Notes under the pieces: model-generated
Told to the model about the DNA's origin: nothing
Databases searched by the model: none
The model's input: only the letters and a program-made list of their open reading frames with translations
In this document: piece by piece, positions 56,848-64,000 of the stretch
Numbering within the stretch: position 1 is the first letter of the stretch
How the letters are laid out: the number at the start of each line of letters is the position of its first letter
Position numbers and translations under genes: made by a program
NCBI GenBank assembly: GCA_029689965.1
Contig: CP121450.1
Coordinates: forward strand, 1,054,001 to 1,118,000
DNA: 64,000 bases
Source of the DNA: Curtobacterium flaccumfaciens
GTDB taxonomy: Bacteria; Actinomycetota; Actinomycetes; Actinomycetales; Microbacteriaceae
Direction of reading: 5' to 3'

Positions 56848-57938
56848 TCAGACGCGGCGCTCCCAGATCCCCTCGCTGCCCACACCGACGAACCCGACCG
56901 CTTCGTTGACGTCGAGCATCGGCCGGTTCTCCTCGGCGTTGAAGGTGATGATGGAGGGTCGCCCCGGGAAGTCCCGCTCCACGCACTCGATCCCGACCAC
57001 CTTGAGGAGCCAGCCGAGCCGGTGGCCACGGTGCTCCTTCAGGACCAGCGTGTCCCACTGCATCACCGCTCGGTCGGGGTCGTCCGGCACGGCCAGCTGC
57101 GTGAAACCCGCCAGCCTGGTGCTCGGTACGTGCTCGATCGCCACCGTGAGCATCGTCCGCGGTGCGCGGGCGAGCTCGTCCTCGTGCTCGCGGAGACGCT
57201 CGGCGGTCCAGACGTCCTCCGGCTCCTCCATGTCCCCGTCCGGGGCGTCCGTGCTCATGCGTGTCTCGAGCAGCGCGAGGCCGTCGAGCCACCGTTCCGG
57301 CGTGCGTCCGGACCAGGTGTGCACGCGGTGGTCCGGGCCGGCGGCCGTCACGGCGCGGTCGTGCAGCTCGCGGACGACGGAGCGGTCGGCGGGGAGTCCG
57401 AGCCGGCTGATCCGGTTCACCTGGCCGAAGCGCCAGCCCCGGCCGCGGAGGAACCGGACGCCGGCCTCGTCCTCCGGCACCGCGCCGAAGCCGGTCGGGG
57501 CGGGGAGGAACCCGGGCCGGACGCAGTGCCGACCTGCTGGGACACCGCGTACGTCTTCCACTGCGTGCGCCCCTCGGCGCGGGCGATCCCCTCGAGGTGG
57601 TCGGCGAGGAGCGTGCCGACCCCGCGCCGCTGGTGCTCGGGGTGGACCCCGAGCGCGAGCCAGCAGTTCGGCGTCCCGGGGGCCTGCTTGGTGTCGTACG
57701 ATCCGGCGGCCACGATCCCGCCGCCGTCGCCCCGGACCACGAACAGGCGGCTCGGCGCCCCGGGCTCGTGGCACATCGGGAGGTACTCCTCGGGCTTCCA
57801 CGACAGCTCGGTCAGGCCGTGCACGTCGGCCTCGGCGGCGTCGGAGACCGCGAGCCACTCGCGGAAGGCCTGCACCTTCGCGGGGTCGTCATCCATCGTC
57901 ATGGGCACGTCGAGCTCGTGCACGGTGTAGGCGGTCAT
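56848..57938 (-). CDS. Double-GNAT acetyltransferase, frame break
   Basis: About 363 residues with two GNAT modules. The first has [14 protein letters not shown] (acetyl-CoA site). After a break near 57535 the second shows [15 protein letters not shown] and N-E-A-V-G-F. Arrangement as in mycothiol-synthase-like proteins, where only one module may be active. Substrate unknown. Confidence 0.8.
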
Positions 57939-58019
57939 CGTCCCGGCCCTCCCGCTGCCCGCCGTCGGGCAGCCTCGCAGCATACCGGCCGGGCGTCCGC
58001 TGCCGCTAGGCTTCTGCGC

Positions 58020-58608
58020 GTGCTGCTCTCCGACCGCGACATCACCGCCCAGCTCACCGAGGGCCGGATCGGCCTCGACCCCTACGACGCCTCGCTCGTC
58101 CAGCCGTCGAGCATCGACGTCCGGCTCGACAAGTTCTTCCGGCTGTTCGACAACCACAAGTACCCGCACATCGACCCCGCGGCCGACCAACCCGACCTCA
58201 CGCGACTGGTCGAGACCGACCCGGACGAGGCGTTCGTGCTGCACCCGGGGGAGTTCGTCCTCGGCTCGACGTACGAGGTCGTCACGCTGCCCGACGACAT
58301 CGCGGCACGCCTCGAGGGGAAGAGCTCGCTCGGCCGCCTCGGTCTCCTGACGCACTCGACGGCCGGCTTCATCGACCCGGGCTTCTCCGGACACGTGACC
58401 CTGGAGCTGTCGAACGTGGCGACCCTGCCGATCAAGCTTTGGCCGGGCATGAAGATCGGCCAGCTTCTGCTTCTTCCAGCTGTCGAGCCCGGCGGACAAG
58501 CCGTACGGGTCGGCCGAGTACCAGTCGCGGTACCAGGGGCAGCGGGGGCCGACCCCGTCGCGGTCGGCGCAGAACTTCCTGCGGACGGACGTCTCCCGCC
58601 GCAAGTAG
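58020..58608 (+). CDS. dcd: dCTP deaminase, frame break
   Basis: About 196 residues from GTG 58020. Converts dCTP towards dUTP/dUMP for thymidylate synthesis. L-L-S-D-R-D-I opens the protein, Q-P-S-S-I-D-V-R-L and E-G-K-S-S-L-G-R-L carry the active-site Ser, Arg and Glu. Near 58467 one extra base breaks the frame; correction gives F-F-Q-L-S-S-P-A and the normal end at 58608. A break in so basic a gene supports sequence error. Confidence 0.93.
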
Positions 58609-58706
58609 CGCGCACGGCGACATCGCGCCGCGCCATCTCACACGCATCGCATTCCGAACTGTGAAATGTGCTGAGAGAAATGTCCCATTCTGTGTATCGT
58701 GGCCGC

Positions 58707-59222
58707 ATGTCCGCAGTACTCCCTCGGCCCGCGCCGTCCGTGTCGGCGGCCGGGCTCATCCGGGACGCCCGTCTCCGCGCCGAGCTCACCCAGGTGCAGC
58801 TCGCCGATCGCGCCGGGGTCACGCAGAGCGTCATCAGCACGTACGAGAACGGTCGCCGCGAGCCGTCGCTCGCCGCGCTGCAGCGGCTCCTGCTCGCCGC
58901 CGGCTTCACGACCGCCATCGACCTCCAGCCGGTGGAGGAGCCGCCGCCGCTGCGCGACCGGGTGTCGGCCGTCCGCGGGGAGCTCGTCGCGATCGTGCAC
59001 CGGTTCGGCGGCCGGAACCCACGGCTGTTCGGGAGCGTCGCGCGTGGTGAGGACGGACCGGGCAGCGACGTGGACCTGATGGTGGACCTCGGCCCGGGGC
59101 TCGGCATCTTCGCGCTGATGCGGATCCAGGACGCCGCCGAGCAGCTCCTCGGCGTCCGGGTCGACGTCGTCGATGCCGCGGGGATGGGCGCTGACGCCGT
59201 CCGCGACGCGGTGCCCCTGTGA
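58707..59222 (+). CDS. XRE-HTH fused to MNT nucleotidyltransferase (antitoxin)
   Basis: 171 residues. Residues about 12-65 are an XRE HTH (L-T-Q-V-Q-L-A-D-R-A-G-V-T-Q-S-V-I-S-T-Y-E). A minimal nucleotidyltransferase follows with G-S-V-A-R-G-E and, after four residues, S-D-V-D-L (the GSx10DxD pattern). In MNT-HEPN pairs this protein modifies and neutralises the HEPN partner; the HTH would add autoregulation. The stop overlaps the next start. AT-richer upstream DNA (58660-58700) is a likely promoter. Confidence 0.85.
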   Translation: MSAVLPRPAPSVSAAGLIRDARLRAELTQVQLADRAGVTQSVISTYENGRREPSLAALQRLLLAAGFTTAIDLQPVEEPPPLRDRVSAVRGELVAIVHRFGGRNPRLFGSVARGEDGPGSDVDLMVDLGPGLGIFALMRIQDAAEQLLGVRVDVVDAAGMGADAVRDAVPL

Positions 59223-59548
59223 GCCGCGATGTCGGGGACCGGCTCGACGACGTCATCCGGGCGTGCGGGGTGATCCGTCGCTACGTCGACGACGACGCGT
59301 TGCCGGAGGACCTGGTGTACGACGCCGTGCGGATGCGGCTGGTCGAGATCGGGGAGGCCGTGCGGATGCTCCCGAGCGCGGTGACGTCGACCGAGCCGGG
59401 CATCCCCTGGTCGCGGGTGTCGCTCCTCGGGGAGCGGATCACGCGACGGTACTTCGACACGACGCCGGCCGTCGTGTTCGGGACGGCGCGCGTGGACGTG
59501 CCGTCCCTGTGCGAGGCGGTCCACCGCCTGCGAGCGACGCACGCCTGA
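59219..59548 (+). CDS. HEPN (DUF86) partner with altered active site
   Basis: 109 residues from GTG 59219 in a GTGA overlap. R-L-V-E-I-G-E-A-V-R and I-P-W-S-R-V are typical DUF86 blocks. The catalytic R-N-x-x-x-H of HEPN ribonucleases should be at about residue 75, but the sequence reads G-E-R-I-T-R-R-Y-F, with no histidine; the tyrosine that MNT partners modify is kept. RNase activity is therefore doubtful. Confidence 0.8.
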   Translation: MSRDVGDRLDDVIRACGVIRRYVDDDALPEDLVYDAVRMRLVEIGEAVRMLPSAVTSTEPGIPWSRVSLLGERITRRYFDTTPAVVFGTARVDVPSLCEAVHRLRATHA

Positions 59549-59569
59549 CCCGGCAGCGACGGCGCGTCG

Positions 59570-59960
59570 CGTCGCGTCGCGCTCGTCTCGGCTCGTCTCG
59601 TCTCAGCGAGACGAGACGCCGCCGTCCGTCCGAGACGACCCGGCCGACGCGAGACGCCGCCGGAACCGGCGGCGTCTCGCGGTCGCTGCGGTGTCTGCGA
59701 ACGAAGGCGGTGTCGCATTGGAGTGCAACGTTCCGGACGGGAGGCGCGTGTCCGCGCCGCCCCGTGCCTCCAGTCCGATGGTCGGCCGGCCCGAGGGCGG
59801 TGTCTGGCCAGACCGACACACCGTCCAGCCCGCGAGACGCCGCCGCCGGCGGACGCCGCAGGGCCCGCGAGACGCCCTCGTCGTGTTGAGACGCCCCCGG
59901 AACCGGCGGCGTCTCGACGCGGTGGCGGTGTCTCGCACCGCAGCCGGCGTCTCGCGGACG
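59570..59960. repeat. GAGACGCC-rich repeat region
   Basis: A ~450-base spacer without a gene, full of GAGACG/CGTCTC. It includes a perfect 15-base-pair hairpin with loop AA (GCGAGACGCCGCCGG and complement, about 59650-59681) and several variants such as GAGACGCCCCCGGAACCGG near 59890. The many GAGACG units in both orientations could fold into alternating stems. Confidence 0.75.
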
Positions 59961-59962
59961 CA

Positions 59963-60000
59963 GGACGGCCCCGTCTCGCCGAAGCGAGACAGGGCCGTCC
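59963..60000 (-). terminator. Terminator of the sugar ABC operon
   Basis: Arms 59963-59979 and 59984-60000 pair at 16 of 17 positions with loop CGAA, 16 bases after the chvE-like stop. Confidence 0.85.
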
Positions 60001-60015
60001 GTGTGAGCGGGGAGA

Positions 60016-61123
60016 TCAGCCCTTCTTGGCGAGCTCCTCGAGCGTGTCGTTGCCCTTGTAGGCCTCGACCGCGTTCTCCTTGGTGACGAGGATCGGGGTC
60101 AGCTCGATCGCGGGGACCGTCTTGACGCCGTTGTAGTTGTTCGTCTTGTCGATCTTCGTGTCGGGCTTGTTGCCCTTCGAGAGGTCGGACACCAGGTCGA
60201 TGGCGGCCTGCGCCTCTTCCGTGGTGTTCTTGTAGATCGTCGAGTACTGCGTGCCCTTCATGATGAGCGGGATCGACGCGGTCTCGGAGTCCTGACCGGT
60301 GACGACGGGGTTGTCCTTGCCGGCGGCCTTCGTCGCGGTGAGGATGGCGCGGGCGAGGGTGTCGTTCGGGGAGAGGACGCCGTCGAGCTTGGTGTCACCC
60401 GAGTAGTACTGCGACAGGAGGTCCGTCATGCGCGACTGGGCGTTCTGCGCGAGCCAGCCCTTGGTCTGCACCTTCTGGAAGGTCTCCTGGCCGGACGTGA
60501 CCTTGACCGTGCCGTCCTTGATCTTCGGCTCGAGCACGTTCATCGCACCGTTGAAGAAGACCGTCGCGTTCGCGTCGTCCGCCGAACCGGCGAAGAAGCT
60601 CGATGTTGTAGGGGCCGTCACCCTTCTCGGCCTTGAGACCGTCGAGGAGCGCCTGCGCCTGCAGCTGGCCGACCTTGTAATTGTTGAACGCCACGTAGTA
60701 GTCGACGTTCTTGGTGTTCAGGATGTTGCGGTCCCAGGCGATGACGGTGACGCCCTTCGCCTTGGCGGCCTTGACCTGCGAGCCAAGCTGCGAACCGTCG
60801 GCGGCACCGATGATGACGACCTTGGCGCCCTTGGTGACCATGCCCGAGATCTGCGACTGCTGGTCCGGGACGGGGTTGCCGGCGTTGGCGTACTGGATGT
60901 CGGCCTTGAAACCGGCGTCCTCGATCGACTTCTCGAACGCGGCGCCCGCGAGCACCCAGTTCTGCGAGGTCTTGGCCGGAAGTGCGACACCGATGAGGTC
61001 GCCCTTCTTGATCTCCGAGCCCGAGCCGGAGTCCGAGCCGGAGGTGCCGCGAGCCGAGCAGCCGCTGAGGGCGAGGCCCGCGACGAGTGCCAGGCCGATG
61101 CCGGCGATGAGCTTCTTGCGCAT
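60016..61123 (-). CDS. Sugar ABC substrate-binding lipoprotein, ChvE-like, frame break
   Basis: About 369 residues. The signal ends L-A-L-S-G-C-S, a lipobox with the lipidated Cys near residue 22. V-A-L-P-A-K-T-S-Q-N-W and V-I-A-W-D-R-N-I are ligand-cleft segments of xylose/multiple-sugar binding proteins, as in ChvE. Break near 60605. Last gene of the operon, preceded by a 77-base gap after the permease. Confidence 0.9.
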
Positions 61124-61200
61124 GTGATTGCTTTCTCTTCGTTGAGGGGGTGGTGCTGTGGTGAGGGGTTCGTGCGCCGGATCGCCCGGGCACCACGTCT

Positions 61201-62492
61201 TTACTGGGTGTTGACCTTCTCCGGCTGGTCCTGGATGGACTGCGGCTGCTGCGCGGCCACGGTGTTCTGGTCCGTGTCCTTGCGCTGGAACTGCCGCATC
61301 ATGCCACCGATGAGCGAAGGACGACCCTGCGACTTCGAGTAGACGTCGAAGGCGACGGCGACGAGCAGGACCAGACCGCGGATGATCTGCACCTTGTTCG
61401 ACTCGATGCCCATGAGCTGCAGACCGTTCGACAGGAGCGCCATCACGAGACCACCGATGATCGACCCGGAGATCGTTCCGATGCCACCCGCGACCGCGGC
61501 GCCACCGACGAACACGGCGGCGATCGCGTCGAGCTCCCACCCGGTGCCGTCCGCGGGACCCGAGGCGTTCGAGTACCCGACGAAGACCATGCCGGCGACC
61601 GCCGCGAGGACGGACATGTTCGCCATCACGAAGAAGTTCACCTTGCGGGCGCTGACGCCGGAGAGGACCGCCGCGCTCGCGTTGCCGCCGACCGCGTAGA
61701 CCTGGCGGCCGAAGATCGTGTTCTTCGTGATGAAGCCGTAGACGATCGTGAGGACGCCGAGGATGATCGCGACGATCGGGATCGAGGTGCCGACGGGGCC
61801 GGCACCGAACAGGTAGGTCGCGACGAGCGTGACCGCGACGAGGATGCCCGTGCGGACGACCGACACCCACAGCGGCGGGACCTCGGCCTGCATCTTCTTC
61901 CGGCGACCGCGGCCGCGGACCTCGATGACGATGAGCGCGATGATCGTGGCGAGGCCGATGAGCAGCGTGCCGTTCGAGTACCCGAAGTCCGGGCCGAAGT
62001 CGGGAGGTACCCGGCACCGATGGTGTTGTACGAGTCCGGGGTCGGCACCGAGGTCGACTGGCCGATGATCTGGTTCGCACCGCGGAAGATGAGCTGACCA
62101 GCCAGCGTCACGATGAACGCGGGGACCCGGACGAACGCGACCCAGAAGCCCTGCCACGCACCGACGAGCGCGCCGACGGCGAGGCCGAGGATGATGGCAG
62201 CCCAGGCCGGCCAGTGCCACACGGACATCGACTGCGCGACGATGATGCCGACGAACGCCGCGACGGAACCGACCGACAGGTCGATGTGACCGGCGATGAT
62301 CACCATCACCATCCCCAGCGCGAGGATCAGGATGTAGGAGTACTGCAGGAACAGGTTGATGACGTTCGTCGGCTCGAGGATCAGGCCGTTCGTCGTGATC
62401 GAGAAGAAGATCACGATCGCGATCAACGCGATGATCATGCCGTACTGGCCGATGCTGTTGCCCTTGCCGAACAGCAGTTTCAGGTTCTTCAT
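61201..62492 (-). CDS. Sugar ABC permease, GguB/XylH-like, frame break
   Basis: About 430 residues with ten or more helices. G-H-I-D-L-S-V-G-S-V-A-A-F and V-G-G-N-A-S-A-A are family signatures, and F-V-G-G-A-A-V-A-G-G-I-G-T-I closes the core. Break near 62005. The ATG overlaps the ATPase stop (ATGA). Forms the membrane channel for the sugar importer. Confidence 0.9.
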
Positions 62493-64000
62493 GAGACGAG
62501 AGCGCCCTTCCGCGCGGAGGTCATGCTGCGCATGAGCGTTTCTGGATCGGCCTGTTCCGAGGGGATGTCGGCCGTGATCTGGCCTTCGAAGATCGTGTAG
62601 ATCCGGTCGGAGAGGCCGAGGAGTTCGGGAGCTCGGAGGAGATGAGGATGATGCCCTTCCCCTCCGCGGCGAGCTGCTGGATGATGCCGTAGATCTCGAA
62701 CTTGGCGCCCACGTCGATGCCGCGGGTCGGCTCGTCGAGGATCAGGATGTCCGGGTCGGTGAACATCCACTTGGACAGGACGACCTTCTGCTGGTTCCCG
62801 CCGGAGAAGCTTGCCGACGTTCTCCTCGACGGTCGGGACCTTCGTGCGGAGCAGCTTCCGGTACTTCTCGGCGACGCTGTACTCCTCGAGGGAGTCCACG
62901 ACGCCGCCCTTCGAGATCTTCGGCAGGTCGGCGGACACGGTCGACCGCTTGACCGTGTCGAGCAGGTTGAGGCCGAGCGCCTTGCGGTCCTCGGAGACGT
63001 AGCCGATGCCGTGCTCGATGGCCTGCTGGACGTTCGTGACCTTGATCTCGCGGCCGTCCTTGATGATCTCGCCGCCGAGCCACGTGCCGTAGGAGCGGCC
63101 GAAGATGCTCATCGCGAGCTCGGTGCGGCCGGCGCCCATGAGGCCCGCGAAGCCGACGATCTCGCCGCGCTTCACGTGGAAGTTGGAGTTCTTGCAGACC
63201 AGGCGCGAGGTGTCGAGCGGGTGCTGCACGGTCCAGTCGCGGACCTCGAAGAACGTCTCGCCGATCTTCGGGGTGCGGTCCGGGAACCGGCTCTCGAGCG
63301 ACCGGCCGACCATCCCTCGGATGATGCGGTCCTCGTTGACGCCGTCGCCCTTGACGTTCAGCGTCTCGATGGTCTTGCCGTCGCGGATGATCGTGATCTC
63401 GTCGGCGATCTGCTCGATCTCGTTCAGCTTGTGGCTGATCATGATGCTCGAGATGCCCTTGGCCTTCAACCCGACGATGAGGTCGAGGAGGTGCTGCGAG
63501 TCGTTCTCGTTGAGCGCCGCGGTGGGCTCGTCGAGGATGAGGAGCTTGACGTCCTTGTGCAGGGCCTTCGCGATCTCGACGAGCTGCTGCTTGCCGACGC
63601 CGATGTTCTTGATCTGGGTGTCCGGGTCGTCGCTCAGGCCGACGCGGGCGAGCAGGTCCTGCGCGCGGAGCTGGGCGCTCGTCCAGTCGATCACGCCGAA
63701 CTTGCCCGGCTCGTTGCCGAGGAACAGGTTCTCGGTGATCGACAGCTCGGGGATGAGCGCGAGCTCCTGGTGGATGATGACGATGCCGGCCTGCTCGGAC
63801 TGCTTGATGTCCTTGAAGCGGACCTCTTCGCCCTCGAAGACGATCTCGCCGTCGTAGGTGCCGTACGGGTACACGCCGGACAGGACCTTCATGAGGGTCG
63901 ACTTGCCGGCGCCGTTCTCGCCGCAGATCGCGTGGATCTCGCCGGCGCGGACGCTGAGTGAGACGTCGGACAGCGCCTTCACACCAGGGAACTCCTTGGT
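62489..64000 (-). CDS. Sugar ABC ATPase, GguA/XylG-like, partial, frame breaks
   Basis: Over 500 residues with two nucleotide-binding domains; the 5' end is beyond the right window edge. First domain: Walker [11 protein letters not shown], Walker B L-L-I-L-D-E-P-T. Second domain: [17 protein letters not shown] (degenerate A site) and, after correcting frames near 62812 and 62630, S-G-G-N-Q-Q-K and [10 protein letters not shown]. Energises uptake of several monosaccharides. Confidence 0.9.
   Translation of the reverse strand, partial: TKEFPGVKALSDVSLSVRAGEIHAICGENGAGKSTLMKVLSGVYPYGTYDGEIVFEGEEVRFKDIKQSEQAGIVIIHQELALIPELSITENLFLGNEPGKFGVIDWTSAQLRAQDLLARVGLSDDPDTQIKNIGVGKQQLVEIAKALHKDVKLLILDEPTAALNENDSQHLLDLIVGLKAKGISSIMISHKLNEIEQIADEITIIRDGKTIETLNVKGDGVNEDRIIRGMVGRSLESRFPDRTPKIGETFFEVRDWTVQHPLDTSRLVCKNSNFHVKRGEIVGFAGLMGAGRTELAMSIFGRSYGTWLGGEIIKDGREIKVTNVQQAIEHGIGYVSEDRKALGLNLLDTVKRSTVSADLPKISKGGVVDSLEEYSVAEKYRKLLRTKVPTVEENVGKLLRREPAEGRPVQVDVHRPGHPDPRRADPRHRRGRQVRDLRHHPAARRGGEGHHPHLLRAPELLGLSDRIYTIFEGQITADIPSEQADPETLMRSMTSARKGALVS

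Noticed and set aside
1..64000. CRISPR arrays, rRNA genes and prophage structural genes
   Set aside because: No regularly spaced direct repeats, no rRNA signature and no capsid, tail or terminase-like proteins were seen.

Overview
The window is high-GC actinobacterial DNA. Its codon use, the tRNA-Gly next to dcd, Lsr2, GguAB/ChvE-type sugar uptake and the style of the proteins suggest Microbacteriaceae, perhaps Curtobacterium-like. That assignment is an inference, because no 16S or other marker gene is present. About fifty single-base frame breaks interrupt otherwise well-conserved genes, including housekeeping ones such as dcd and the ABC transporter. Several are repaired by adding one G or C to a G/C run. 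They look more like sequencing or assembly indels than gene decay, so I annotate most affected genes as CDS spans with the break noted and keep 'pseudogene' for truncated or clearly degenerate loci.

Layout. 0-3.8 kb: a tightly overlapping six-gene array built from four copies of a small domain, two copies of a ~340-residue protein and one small-domain/HTH fusion; I do not recognise it as a known system. 4-8.3 kb: a GntR/membrane pair, a cold-shock protein, an ECF sigma factor with two surface proteins that share a C-terminal domain, and a strong terminator. 8.3-9.9 kb: an IS5-family element that appears to carry a P-loop kinase-like passenger gene. 11.4-18.2 kb: a sugar-acid catabolic locus (glycerate kinase, LacI regulator, HpcH-type aldolase, 2-hydroxyacid dehydrogenase, MFS transporter, DapA-family aldolase/dehydratase), with two matching operator-like sequences. 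18.2-19.5 kb: a complete IS3 element. 20-34.4 kb: a patchwork of small single-gene units (acetyltransferases, hydrolases, methyltransferase, VOC, Nudix-like, tautomerase, SDRs, membrane proteins) in mixed orientation.

A 22-base palindrome (CCGGTAGCCGA plus its reverse complement, more or less degenerate) recurs about 18 times between 3.9 and 34.4 kb. It sits at the borders of these units, often holding or touching the stop codon. One unit is duplicated almost exactly from palindrome to palindrome (10.0 and 28.6 kb). This palindrome-bounded modular region and the 0-3.8 kb array are the best candidates for something undescribed.

34.5-42.3 kb: hypothetical membrane proteins, Lsr2, IS3 and IS5 debris, a phosphotriesterase-like gene between two IS5 copies, and a severed 3' end of the large protein from the 0-3.8 kb array. 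42.6-52.3 kb: a defence-like region with a type I restriction-modification operon (hsdM-hsdS-hsdR, four-base overlaps) followed by two unrecognised genes, one with a PD-(D/E)XK-like ECK motif. 52.8 kb to the right edge looks like core chromosome: tRNA-Gly(CCC), a probable DUF6177 protein, a CopD-CtaG fusion, a GNAT enzyme, dcd, an XRE-MNT/HEPN toxin-antitoxin pair, a repeat-rich spacer, and a ChvE-GguB-GguA sugar ABC transporter whose ATPase gene runs off the right end.
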